Positions 7,638 through 15,528 of a stretch of DNA of 33,881 nucleotides are shown here, one piece after another. The position numbers and the translations under genes are program-made. Position 1 is the stretch's first letter, and every line of letters starts with the position of its first letter. The stretch covers positions 501 to 34,381 of the forward strand of contig VBEE01000046.1 in NCBI GenBank assembly GCA_005881715.1. Direction: 5' to 3'. Below the pieces are notes generated by a model. The model had not been told where the DNA came from, searched no databases, and saw only the letters and a program-made list of their open reading frames with translations. This stretch comes from Chloroflexota bacterium. Its GTDB lineage: Bacteria > Chloroflexota > Dormibacteria > CF-121.

Positions 7638-10600
7638 GTGACCGACACCCTGCTCGAATTGATCGACCGCCTCCCGGCCCGTGGCCGGCTGGAGGCCTGG
7701 TGGAGCGCGCCCGCAGCGCGTCTTGACGCGCACGGCCTGCCTGCCAGCGCCCTGCCGGTGTTCGCGGCGTGGCTGGCCATCCGCGCCCGGCGGCCGGTCC
7801 TGGCCCTGGTGCCGGATCCGGAGGGATCCTTCCAGGAAGCCGGCGCCTGGTTCAGGGAGGATGTCCGGACTGTCGTTTTTCCCGCCGTTGAGACGCTCCC
7901 GTTTGATCGGCTCGCACCGGACGAGGAAACCGTGCGGCGACGGCTGGAGGCCCTCGATGCGGTGGCGTCCGGCGACCCGCTGGTCGCCTTCTCCTCCTGG
8001 ACCGCGATCACCCGGCCGACGCTGGGCGTAAAGGCCCTCCAGCAGTGGGGCTTCACGTTCACACCGGGCCAGACCTACACACTCGATGACCTGCTGCGCC
8101 GTCTGACCACGCTCGGCTACCGGCGCGAGCCCCTGGTGCAGGCCCGCGGTGAGTTCAGTCTTCGCGGCGGCATCCTGGACTGCTTCCCGCCGGGGCGGCG
8201 GCGCCCGCTTCGGGCGGAGTTCTTTGGTGACGAGCTCGAGTCCCTCCGCGAGTTCGACGTCGAAGGCCAGGGCTCGGTCGGCAGCGTCGCCGCCGCCCGG
8301 ATTCTGCCGGCAGCCGAGCTGATCCTGACTCCTGAGGCGGTGCATTCCGCCGACATCCCGCTTCGGGAGCTCGACTTCGGTACGGCCCTCCCCGAAGTCC
8401 GTGATCAGTGGCTGTCCGATATCGAGCGGGTTCGATCGGGCGCGTACTTCGACGGCATCGAGGGCTTCCAGGCCTACCTCGATCCCTCGCAGCCGACCCT
8501 CCTGGACCATCTGCCGGCCGGCACGTTGATCCTGGCCATCGACGCGCGACGATCGCTGGCCCAGGCCGAGCAGCGCGAAAAGGAGCTGGCCGAGCTCGTG
8601 GCGGTCGAAGTCGATCGCGGCGAGCTGCCCAAAGGGTTGCGGACGGGATTGGTCTCCCTCGCCACTCTGGGTCGAGCCGCCCAGGCCTGGCGCACCATCG
8701 ATGTGGCGCGGGGTGGCGGTGAGCTGGGGTCGATCGACCTCGGCTTCGAGGCGGTGGACGCCTACGCCGGCCGGATCGACGCCTTCTCCGATCGGGTGCG
8801 CAGCGACGCGCGGGAAAAGTCGCGCGTGTTGATCGTGACCCAGCAAGAGCCGCGCCTGCGGGAGCTGCTCGAGGACCGTGACGTCTACCCGGCCGGTGGT
8901 GTGTTCGTCTGGTCGCAGACGCCGCTGATGCCGGGGCTGGTCGTGCTCGGCAACCAGCCGGTCGCCCAGGGATTTCGGGTGACCTCGCAGCAGCTCGAGG
9001 TCTATGGCGACACCGACCTCTTCGGCGGGCTACGCCAGCGGGTTCGCCGCGGCGTGGTGCGGGCACGTACCGCGAGCTTTCAGCTGGAGTTCGAGCCCGG
9101 CGACCTGATCGTCCATGTCGATCACGGCATCGGACGGTTCGTCGGCATGCGCCTGATGGGGGAGGACGGTCAGGGGCGCGAATACATGCAGCTCGAGTAC
9201 GCCGAGGGCGACAAGCTGTACGTGCCGGTCGAGCACCTCGACCGCGTGCAGAAGTACGTCGGTGGCGGCGACGCGGCGCCCAAGCTGCAGCGGCTGGGCT
9301 CGGGGGAGTGGGATCGGGCCAAGCGCAAAGTCCGCGAATCGGTCGAGGAAGTCGCGCGCGATCTTCTGGATCTCTATTCGCGGCGCCAGCTCGTCGAGGG
9401 CCACGCCTTCTCCGAGGATGGCCCCTGGCAGCAGGAGCTCGAGCAATCGTTCCCCTATGACGAGACGCCCGACCAGATCCACGTCATGCAAGAGATCAAA
9501 GCCGACATGGAGGACTCGCGCCCGATGGACCGGCTGGTCTGCGGGGACGTGGGCTTTGGCAAAACGGAGCTGGCGGTGCGCGGCGCGTTCAAGGCGGTGA
9601 TGGACGGCAAGCAGGTGGCGATCCTCGTGCCCACCACCGTCCTCGCGCAACAGCACTTCCTGACCTTTGGCGAGCGCTTTCAGCCGTTCCCGGTGAAGGT
9701 GGACATGCTGTCGCGCTTTCGTTCGGACGCGGAGGCGGCCGACATCTTGCGGCGATTGCAGGTGGGCGAGATCGATGTGGTGATCGGGACCCACCGCCTG
9801 CTGCAAAAGGACGTTCGGTTCAAGGATCTCGGGCTCGTCATCCTCGACGAGGAGCAGCGCTTCGGCGTCATGCAGAAGGAGAAGCTCAAGCAACTGCGGG
9901 CGTCGGTAGATGTATTGTCGCTGTCCGCCACGCCGATCCCGCGCACGCTGCACATGTCGCTGGCGGGCATTCGCGATCTCTCCGTGATCCAGACTCCGCC
10001 GGAGGAGCGGCTACCGATCAAGACCTTCGTCACCGCCGACGATGACGACCTGATCAAAGAGGTCATCCAGCGCGAATTGCAGCGCGGCGGCCAGGTGTTT
10101 TACGTCTACAACCGGGTCCAGACGATCAAGAAGGCCGAGGAGCGCGTCAAGCGATTGGTGCCGCAGGCCCGCGTCGTGGTCGGCCATGGCCAGATGCCGG
10201 AGTCGACGCTCGCCGATGTCATGGTCAAGTTCGTCAAGGGCGAGGCGGACGTGCTGGTCTGCTCCACGATCATCGAGTCGGGTCTCGATATCCCCAATGC
10301 GAACACCATCATGGTGGTCGATGCCCACCGGATGGGCCTGGCGCAGCTCTACCAGCTGAGGGGCCGGGTCGGCCGCGCCGGGCAGCGGGCCTACGCCTAC
10401 TTCCTGTACAACCCGTTGAGGTCGCACACCGAGAACGCCGACAAGCGGCTCGATGTCATCTCCGAGCTGCATGACCTGGGGTCGGGCTTCAAGCTGGCGC
10501 TGAAGGATCTCGAGATCCGGGGCGCCGGCAATCTGCTTGGCACCGAGCAGCACGGCGCGATTGCCGCCGTCGGGCTCGAGCTCTACAACACGATGTTGCG

Positions 10601-11093
10601 CGAGGCGGTCGAATCGCAAAAAACCGGGACGCCGGTCGAGATGCCGGCCGGGCTGACGCTGGATCTTCCCGTCGAGCACTTCCTGCCACGCGAGTACGTG
10701 CCTGATGAGAAACTGCGGCTGCAGGTCTATCACGACCTGGCGGCGGTGGAGGACGAGCAGGGCCTGGAGGCGGCGGACCGCAATCTGGCTGACCGATTCG
10801 GCAAGCCGCCCGCGCCGGTTCGCAACCTTCTTTACGCGTTGCGCGTCAAGCTGATGGCCCGTGCGGCAGGCGTGGCCGCCATCGACACCGACGGCGACTG
10901 GCTGGTGATGCGCCTCCCGGCTGGCTGGAATGGCGACGAGCGCCGGTTGGAAGCGCAGTTCCGATCGATCCTCTATGTCCGGTTTGGCAAGGTGCGAATT
11001 TCCCTCACGCAGGCCGGGGCGCAATGGAAGGAGCGGTTGATCGACGTCCTGGGCGAGATCGAACGCCTGGGACGCGTCGCCATTGCCGTCTGA
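7638..11093 (+). CDS. mfd: transcription-repair coupling factor Mfd
   Basis: A protein of about 1151 residues that pushes stalled RNA polymerase off DNA lesions and recruits UvrA. In order: N-terminal UvrB-like module (EFSLRGGILDCFPPG near residue 180), the RNA-polymerase interaction CarD-like domain (GDLIVHVDHGIGRFVG near 490), a superfamily 2 helicase with Walker A GDVGFGKTE (near 636) and DEEQ box (near 736), SATPIPRTLHMS, the second RecA lobe ending in QLRGRVGRAGQ, and the C-terminal TRCF domain. Length is normal. GTG 7638 is preferred over TTG 7620 because the latter overlaps the U-run of a terminator. The stop is 22 bp before the RidA gene, which has its own strong SD. Confidence 0.96.
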   Translation: MTDTLLELIDRLPARGRLEAWWSAPAARLDAHGLPASALPVFAAWLAIRARRPVLALVPDPEGSFQEAGAWFREDVRTVVFPAVETLPFDRLAPDEETVRRRLEALDAVASGDPLVAFSSWTAITRPTLGVKALQQWGFTFTPGQTYTLDDLLRRLTTLGYRREPLVQARGEFSLRGGILDCFPPGRRRPLRAEFFGDELESLREFDVEGQGSVGSVAAARILPAAELILTPEAVHSADIPLRELDFGTALPEVRDQWLSDIERVRSGAYFDGIEGFQAYLDPSQPTLLDHLPAGTLILAIDARRSLAQAEQREKELAELVAVEVDRGELPKGLRTGLVSLATLGRAAQAWRTIDVARGGGELGSIDLGFEAVDAYAGRIDAFSDRVRSDAREKSRVLIVTQQEPRLRELLEDRDVYPAGGVFVWSQTPLMPGLVVLGNQPVAQGFRVTSQQLEVYGDTDLFGGLRQRVRRGVVRARTASFQLEFEPGDLIVHVDHGIGRFVGMRLMGEDGQGREYMQLEYAEGDKLYVPVEHLDRVQKYVGGGDAAPKLQRLGSGEWDRAKRKVRESVEEVARDLLDLYSRRQLVEGHAFSEDGPWQQELEQSFPYDETPDQIHVMQEIKADMEDSRPMDRLVCGDVGFGKTELAVRGAFKAVMDGKQVAILVPTTVLAQQHFLTFGERFQPFPVKVDMLSRFRSDAEAADILRRLQVGEIDVVIGTHRLLQKDVRFKDLGLVILDEEQRFGVMQKEKLKQLRASVDVLSLSATPIPRTLHMSLAGIRDLSVIQTPPEERLPIKTFVTADDDDLIKEVIQRELQRGGQVFYVYNRVQTIKKAEERVKRLVPQARVVVGHGQMPESTLADVMVKFVKGEADVLVCSTIIESGLDIPNANTIMVVDAHRMGLAQLYQLRGRVGRAGQRAYAYFLYNPLRSHTENADKRLDVISELHDLGSGFKLALKDLEIRGAGNLLGTEQHGAIAAVGLELYNTMLREAVESQKTGTPVEMPAGLTLDLPVEHFLPREYVPDEKLRLQVYHDLAAVEDEQGLEAADRNLADRFGKPPAPVRNLLYALRVKLMARAAGVAAIDTDGDWLVMRLPAGWNGDERRLEAQFRSILYVRFGKVRISLTQAGAQWKERLIDVLGEIERLGRVAIAV

Positions 11094-11115
11094 CCTGCAG
11101 CCGAGGAGAAGTAGC

Positions 11116-11514
11116 ATGAGGCGCGTGCCGCGCCAGGTCGTGACCACCGGTCGCAAGTGGGAGGCCATCGTGGGATACGCGCGCGCTGTGCGGGTTGGGC
11201 CGACCATCGAAATCTGCGGTTGTGCGCCGACGGCTACGGACGGGTCGACGGTGGGTGGCGCCGACGTCTACCAACAGACCCGCCAGTGCCTTCGCGTCAT
11301 CGGCGAGGCGCTTGCCGGCGTCGGTGCCGGCTTTGACGACGTGACCCGGACGCGAATCTTCACCACCGTGCCGCGACGCTGGCGGGAGATCGGCAAGGCG
11401 CACGGCGAAGTCTTCGGCGCCATCAAGCCGGTGACCTCGCTGGTGGGAGTCCGCGGCCTGATCGATCCCAAATGGTTGGTTGAGATCGAGGCCAGTGCCT
11501 ACCGGCTCGACTAG
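11116..11514 (+). CDS. RidA/YjgF-family protein
   Basis: A 132-residue member of the Rid superfamily. The pattern includes an N-terminal GYARAVRVGPTIEICG strand, a YQQTRQCLRVIGEAL helix, then DVTRTRIF and the terminal LVEIEASAY strand. RidA proper hydrolyses reactive enamine/imine intermediates; the conserved Arg of that active site is plausible in TRTRIF, but this subgroup is not certain. The ATG at 11116 is chosen because a good SD (GAGGAGAA, 11103-11110) precedes it. Its end overlaps the next MFS gene by about 20 bp. Confidence 0.82.
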   Translation: MRRVPRQVVTTGRKWEAIVGYARAVRVGPTIEICGCAPTATDGSTVGGADVYQQTRQCLRVIGEALAGVGAGFDDVTRTRIFTTVPRRWREIGKAHGEVFGAIKPVTSLVGVRGLIDPKWLVEIEASAYRLD

Positions 11515-12715
11515 GCGGGCGCGGCGCACCGCGCTCTGGGGCATCATTGCGGCGGTCTTTCTCGTCGGAACCGGCGTCGGCTCCGTGCTGCCCATCTTGC
11601 CCCTGTTCCTTCGTGAGCGGGGCGGCTCCTACGCCATGGTCGGCGTCGTGGTGGGCGCGAACCTCGTGGCGCAGTTCATCGCGCAGTATCCGGCGGGCCG
11701 CCTCTCCGACCGGGTGGGCCGGGCGCCGCTGATGATCGGCGGTCTGGTGGTGGCCGGGGCGGCGATCGCGGCCTTCGCGCTGCCACTGTCGATCGGCTGG
11801 CTGATCGGGCTGCGCTTCATCCAGGGTTTGGGGGCCGCGGCGTTTCGACCGGGCGCGCGCGCCCTGGTGGCCGACCTGGTGCCCGAAGGCGAACGGGGGA
11901 TCGCGTATGGCTGGCTGTCAGGAGCGGACACGGCTGGCCTGATCTTTGGCCCGGCGCTGGGCGGCGTCCTGGCGGTATTCGGCCGCGCGGTCGTCTTCGA
12001 AGTGACCGGGCTCGCCATGCTGCTCGCCGCCGTGGTGGTGGCCTTTGCCCTCGATGTCCGGCGTCCGTCAAGCACCGCACCTCCGATCGCACGCGCTGCC
12101 ACTGTGGGCGACACGCGGCGAGTCGGCGCGGCGGCCGTGCGCGGATTGGTCATGCTGTCGATCGGGATCGGGTTCCTCTACGGCATCTACAACGTGGTGT
12201 GGAGTCTCTTCATGAAGACGATCGGCGCGACGGATTGGGAGGTGGGCCTGTCGTTTTCACTCTTCGCGCTGCCGCTTGTGCTCACCGCGCCGGTCGCCGG
12301 CTGGGCGGCAGACCGCGTCGATCGCCGGTGGCTGAGCGCGGGCTCGACCGCATCGACGGCGCTGATCGCGCCCATCTATCCCCTGTTGCACAGCGTCCCC
12401 GCGGTGATCGGCGTTGGCGTGGTCGAGGCATCAACGGCCGCCTTTGCGGAGCCGGCCATCAATGCGTACCTGATGAGCGCGGTAGCCGCGGATCAACGCG
12501 GGCGAGCCGCCGGCACGGTGGGGACGGCGGAGACGGCCGCCAAGGCGGCGGGTGCGCTGTTGGGCGGTGGACTCTTCGGCCTCGGGGTCTGGGTGCCCTT
12601 CGTCGTGTCGTCGGTCGCCGGGCTGGCGTTTATCCTCCTCGGAGTGCCCTGGCTGCGGGCCGCTGGGCGCGATGTGCGCGTGCGACCCGTGCTGGCGGTG
12701 GCCGGGCGTGGCTGA
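11495..12715 (+). CDS. MFS transporter
   Basis: A 12-helix major facilitator of about 406 residues. Motif A is clear between helices 2 and 3 (AGRLSDRVGRAPLMIGG). The family includes drug/H+ antiporters and sugar transporters; no substrate can be read from the sequence. GTG 11495, preceded closely by GAGG, is preferred; TTG 11480 is an alternative in the same frame. It overlaps both neighbours (RidA-like gene and mazG), so it sits inside an operon. The position between mfd and mazG corresponds to the yabM (MurJ-like flippase) slot of Firmicutes, but this protein is MFS, not a MATE-type flippase. Confidence 0.85.
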   Translation: MPTGSTRRARRTALWGIIAAVFLVGTGVGSVLPILPLFLRERGGSYAMVGVVVGANLVAQFIAQYPAGRLSDRVGRAPLMIGGLVVAGAAIAAFALPLSIGWLIGLRFIQGLGAAAFRPGARALVADLVPEGERGIAYGWLSGADTAGLIFGPALGGVLAVFGRAVVFEVTGLAMLLAAVVVAFALDVRRPSSTAPPIARAATVGDTRRVGAAAVRGLVMLSIGIGFLYGIYNVVWSLFMKTIGATDWEVGLSFSLFALPLVLTAPVAGWAADRVDRRWLSAGSTASTALIAPIYPLLHSVPAVIGVGVVEASTAAFAEPAINAYLMSAVAADQRGRAAGTVGTAETAAKAAGALLGGGLFGLGVWVPFVVSSVAGLAFILLGVPWLRAAGRDVRVRPVLAVAGRG

Positions 12716-13475
12716 CGACATCGAGCGGCTGGCAACCCTGGTTGATGTGGTCCGGCAACTCCGCTCGCCCCAGGGGTGCCCATGGGACCGCGAGCAGACG
12801 CACGCCTCGCTGCGGGCGACCTTGCTCGAGGAGGCCTATGAAGTGCTCGAAGCGATCGATGAGAAGTCGATCGTCAAGCTGCGAGAGGAGCTGGGCGATG
12901 TCCTGCTGCAGGTGCTGATGCAGGCCCTCATTGCCGACGAGGCCGGTGAGTTCACCCTGGGCGATGTCGCGGATGCGGTTCGTGAGAAACTGGTCCGGCG
13001 CCACCCGCATGTCTTTGGATCGACGGTGGTCAGTGGGTCCGACGAGGTGGTTCGCAACTGGGAGGCTCTCAAGGCCGTCGAGTACGGCAGGGAGTCGGCT
13101 CTCGACGGCGTACAGCGGTCGATGCCGGCATTGCAGTGGGCCTGGTCCCTGCAGCGGCGAGCGGCCAATGTCGGATTCGATTGGCGTGACGTCGAGGGCG
13201 CGCTCGACAAGGTGCGTGAGGAGCTCGACGAACTGCGACAGGCGCCCACGCCCGAGGCGCGCGAGGCCGAATTTGGCGACCTCCTGTTCACGATGGTCAA
13301 TGTCGCCCGGAAGCTTGGCATCAATCCGGAGGACGCCCTGCGCGGCACGACGGGGCGGTTTGAGGCGCGGTTTCGCATGATGGAGCAGCAGGCCCGCGCG
13401 GACGGGCGAGCCCTGCGGGATCTGCCGATCGAGGACCTGGACCAGTACTGGGAAGCCGCCAAGCGCAATCAGTGA
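12708..13475 (+). CDS. mazG: nucleoside triphosphate pyrophosphohydrolase MazG
   Basis: A 255-residue protein with two MazG domains. The first contains CPWDREQTHASLR and the acidic metal-binding pattern EEAYEVLEAID...EELGDVL; the second has ELDEL and EFGDLLFTMVN. The enzyme hydrolyses NTPs to NMP and pyrophosphate, cleaning oxidised or aberrant nucleotides and affecting ppGpp responses. GTG 12708 lies inside the end of the upstream MFS gene (8-bp overlap), which fixes the start well; the longer open frame upstream is not MazG-like. Next comes divIC with its own promoter. Confidence 0.94.
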   Translation: MADDIERLATLVDVVRQLRSPQGCPWDREQTHASLRATLLEEAYEVLEAIDEKSIVKLREELGDVLLQVLMQALIADEAGEFTLGDVADAVREKLVRRHPHVFGSTVVSGSDEVVRNWEALKAVEYGRESALDGVQRSMPALQWAWSLQRRAANVGFDWRDVEGALDKVREELDELRQAPTPEAREAEFGDLLFTMVNVARKLGINPEDALRGTTGRFEARFRMMEQQARADGRALRDLPIEDLDQYWEAAKRNQ

Positions 13476-13496
13476 CGCCATTACCCGCTGGCGGCC

Positions 13497-13525
13497 TTGC
13501 CAACCCCGGTGACCCTGCCTATAAT
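13497..13525 (+). promoter_or_regulatory. sigma-70-type promoter for divIC
   Basis: TTGCCA (13497-13502), a 17-bp spacer and a perfect TATAAT (13520-13525). This is the best consensus promoter in the window. Predicted transcription start is near 13532, giving a leader of about 42 nt before the TTG of the divIC-like gene. Confidence 0.8.
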
Positions 13526-13573
13526 CTGTCCGTTTCGGGCCGGCTTGATTAAACAACGAACCCAGATCACGTC

Positions 13574-14026
13574 TTGAGCACTTCCGAGCCAAAAGCCTCC
13601 CGCGCGAAGGTTCACCTCGCCGCGCCCGATCGCCTGATCTGGCTCGTCGTCGGCGGGATCGTTCTTTGGGGAGTGTGGGCGTTCGGATCGGAGCTGATGC
13701 TGAACCTTCGACTGAATCACGAGGTGCAATCACTGCGCCAGGGGAATGCGCAGCTGGCCGCCTCGAACGATCAGACCCAGAAGGAGCTGGCGGTGGGAGG
13801 TTCACCGTCGGCCATGGAGGAGGCCGCCCGCAAGGCTGGCTTCGCTCGGCCTGGCGAACAGGTTTATGTCATCGTTAAACCAAGTGGTTCGGCATCAGCG
13901 GTGGCGGCTGGGGGATCGACCCCACCGGGGAGTGGGCCAGCTGCCGCAGGGCGGCCTGGAGCCGGCAAGCGCGACGGCGGCGTGATCGGAGCAATCGAGG
14001 ATTTTTGGAGGAATCTATGGCATTAG
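13574..14026 (+). CDS. divIC: septum formation initiator, FtsB/DivIC family
   Basis: A 150-residue bitopic membrane protein. A cytosolic basic stretch (residues 1-20) precedes one membrane helix (about 22-40), then a coiled coil (LNLRLNHEVQSLRQGNAQLA), and the family's terminal motif EEAARKAGFARPGEQVYVI. DivIC/FtsB binds FtsL and FtsQ/DivIB in the divisome. A Gly/Ala/Pro-rich low-complexity linker and a basic/aromatic tail (IEDFWRNLWH) are additions to the usual protein. TTG start; no SD visible. Position between mazG and a YabR-like gene matches Firmicutes. Confidence 0.85.
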   Translation: MSTSEPKASRAKVHLAAPDRLIWLVVGGIVLWGVWAFGSELMLNLRLNHEVQSLRQGNAQLAASNDQTQKELAVGGSPSAMEEAARKAGFARPGEQVYVIVKPSGSASAVAAGGSTPPGSGPAAAGRPGAGKRDGGVIGAIEDFWRNLWH

Positions 14027-14043
14027 GAGGGTCTGCGGGTTAG

Positions 14044-14478
14044 GTGGCAGTGACGCCTGGGACGGTGGTGGAAGGGACGGTCGTCGGGATTACGAACTTC
14101 GGGGCGTTTGTCCAGATCGAGGGAGCGGGGACGGGGCTGGTTCATATATCTGAGATCGCGAACGAGTATGTGCGCGATGTCAACAACCACGTCAAGATGA
14201 ACGACAAGGTCAAGGTCAAAGTCCTGAATGTGGACTCGACCAACGGAAAGATGGACCTCTCGCTGAAGCAGGCCGCGGTGCCGGATGGGCCGGCTGGGAT
14301 GTCGGCGCCGGTGCTGCCGCGCTCCTACCGTCGCGGCGGTCGCGGCAAGCGCGAGCTACCGGAGGGCGCCGACCCGGTGTTCGAGGAAAAGCTCTCCAAG
14401 TTTCTGAAGACCAGCGAAGAGCGCCTGCTCGACATCAAGCGGAACCTCGAAGCCAAACGGGGCGGCCGCTTCAAATAG
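14044..14478 (+). CDS. S1-domain RNA-binding protein, YabR-like
   Basis: A 144-residue protein with one S1 (OB-fold) domain at residues 1-78 (GTVVEGTVVGITNFGAFVQI, LVHISEIA, NVDSTNGKMDLSLKQ) and a basic C-terminal region with charged helix (FEEKLSKFLKTSEERLLDIKR). It matches the short S1 proteins (YabR, general stress protein 13) that follow divIC in Firmicutes; their role is RNA binding, probably translation-linked. GTG 14044 follows AGGAGG at 14025-14030; spacing of 13 is long, and GTG 14050 is a possible alternative. Spacing of 17 bp after divIC indicates one operon. Confidence 0.85.
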   Translation: MAVTPGTVVEGTVVGITNFGAFVQIEGAGTGLVHISEIANEYVRDVNNHVKMNDKVKVKVLNVDSTNGKMDLSLKQAAVPDGPAGMSAPVLPRSYRRGGRGKRELPEGADPVFEEKLSKFLKTSEERLLDIKRNLEAKRGGRFK

Positions 14479-14494
14479 CGCGAGCCGCGCTCGC

Positions 14495-14524
14495 TTGACG
14501 GGGCCGTTGCGGCGCGCCTAGAAT
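14495..14524 (+). promoter_or_regulatory. promoter of the initiator tRNA gene
   Basis: TTGACG (14495-14500), an 18-bp spacer and TAGAAT (14519-14524), each matching five of six consensus bases. The predicted start near 14531 leaves a 5' leader of about 22 nt before the tRNA, to be removed by RNase P. Confidence 0.75.
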
Positions 14525-14552
14525 TACCGTCTCGCCTCAATGAGAGGCTGCG

Positions 14553-14627
<75 letters not shown>

Positions 14628-14636
14628 AGCAACGAA

Positions 14637-14670
14637 GAGAAGAGGAGCCCGATGGCTCCTCTTCTTATTT
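14637..14670 (+). terminator. intrinsic terminator after tRNA-fMet
   Basis: A 10-bp perfect stem (AAGAGGAGCC, 14640-14649, with GGCTCCTCTT, 14654-14663), extendable by two or three pairs, with a CGAT loop and a T-rich tail to 14670. Its end overlaps the stop of the convergent methyltransferase gene. Confidence 0.85.
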
Positions 14671-15426
14671 CCGGGCGCTGATGATCGCCCACTCCGATCG
14701 CTGCGACAGCGCGATCGTCCGGTCCTGCGCCAGCATCTCTTCCAGGCGCTGCAGACCGAGGCGGTACTCGAGGGGCGGCAGCATGGCGAGCGTCGAGATA
14801 TAGCGGCCGCGCACGCGGTCGACCACCTCGGCAATCTCCATCCGGCGCACCTCCTCGCGGACCTCGACCCGGATCCGGGCCAAACCGGCCCGGCGCAGTT
14901 CGTCGCTCAACACGTCGACGGCGGGAAATCGCGGCCGGTCGATGATGGCGATGCTCGGAAAGAAGGCGTTCAGATAGAACTCCTCGACGTGCCGCGGCGT
15001 GAAGGTCCAGATGCACAGCTGCCCGGCACGCTCGCCGGGACGCAGCACCCGCCGTGCTTCACCGAAGGCGCGCGTCCGCTGGCGCAGCAGATGGATCACC
15101 ATCACCATTACCACCAGTCCGGCGGTCCCGTCCGCGACCGGGAGTCGATAGGCGCTGCCCCGCACCCACTGCACGCGCCCGGCGACATCCTTGGCCCGCG
15201 CCACGTCGAGCATGCGAGCCTCGGTATCCACCCCCATCACGCGCGCCGGTGTCAATCCCGCCATTGGCAGCGTCAGGCGGCCCGTGCCACAACCAACCTC
15301 GACCACAAGATCGCCGGCGCCGACTGCCGCCTCCCGCAGCATCGCGTCGAGTCGCGCGCGATCGTCAGCGGACAGCGGGCGCAGCGCGTCGTAAGTGGGT
15401 GCAATTCTGGCAAATGATGGCGACAT
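14665..15426 (-). CDS. class I SAM-dependent methyltransferase
   Basis: A 253-residue methyltransferase of the Methyltransf_11 type. Motif I is VVEVGCGTGRL (about residues 41-51), the motif II acidic residue lies in VMGVDTEARMLDVA, and the post-II region is QWVRGSAYRLPVADGTAGLVV. A C-terminal helical region of about 90 residues follows. The substrate cannot be predicted. It sits between two tRNA genes and is transcribed against them. ATG 15426 lies 7 nt after TAGTTT on the minus strand, suggesting a leaderless mRNA. Confidence 0.85.
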   Translation of the reverse strand: MSPSFARIAPTYDALRPLSADDRARLDAMLREAAVGAGDLVVEVGCGTGRLTLPMAGLTPARVMGVDTEARMLDVARAKDVAGRVQWVRGSAYRLPVADGTAGLVVMVMVIHLLRQRTRAFGEARRVLRPGERAGQLCIWTFTPRHVEEFYLNAFFPSIAIIDRPRFPAVDVLSDELRRAGLARIRVEVREEVRRMEIAEVVDRVRGRYISTLAMLPPLEYRLGLQRLEEMLAQDRTIALSQRSEWAIISARK

Positions 15427-15428
15427 CC

Positions 15429-15439
15429 TTGCTAAACTA
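15429..15439. promoter_or_regulatory. overlapping divergent -10 elements, tRNA and methyltransferase
   Basis: On the plus strand TTGC-TAAACT (extended -10 type, -10 at 15433-15438) would start transcription near 15445, 7 nt before the tRNA. On the minus strand TAGTTT (15439 to 15434) is seven bases from the methyltransferase ATG. The two hexamers share five positions. No clear -35 is visible on either strand. Confidence 0.5.
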
Positions 15440-15451
15440 ACCGATGCTCTG

Positions 15452-15523
15452 GGCGGAGTAGCTCAGTGGTAGAGCAACCGGCCCATACCCGGTATGTCGC
15501 AAGTTCGATCCTTGCCTCCGCCA
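15452..15523 (+). tRNA. tRNA-Met (CAT), probable elongator, with C33
   Basis: A complete cloverleaf of 72 nt without encoded CCA. Acceptor GGCGGAG/CTCCGCC is fully paired, so it is not an initiator. D arm GCTC/GAGC, anticodon stem ACCGG/CCGGT, T arm GCAAG-TTCGATC-CTTGC, discriminator A. The anticodon is CAT (15484-15486) in loop CCCATAC. Position 33 is C instead of the nearly universal U. The GGCGGAG acceptor favours elongator tRNA-Met; tRNA-Ile2, the substrate of TilS, also has a CAT anticodon and cannot be excluded. tilS starts 5 nt downstream. Confidence 0.88.
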
Positions 15524-15528
15524 TTCCG

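Noticed and set aside
12199-12918. Long open frame on the plus strand overlapping MFS and mazG
   Set aside because: It is a low-complexity Arg/Gly/Ala-rich shadow of the two real genes, typical of high-GC sequence.
15452-15523. tRNA-Ile2 (CAT), the TilS substrate
   Set aside because: The GGCGGAG acceptor fits elongator tRNA-Met better; kept only as an alternative, since isotype models could not be run.
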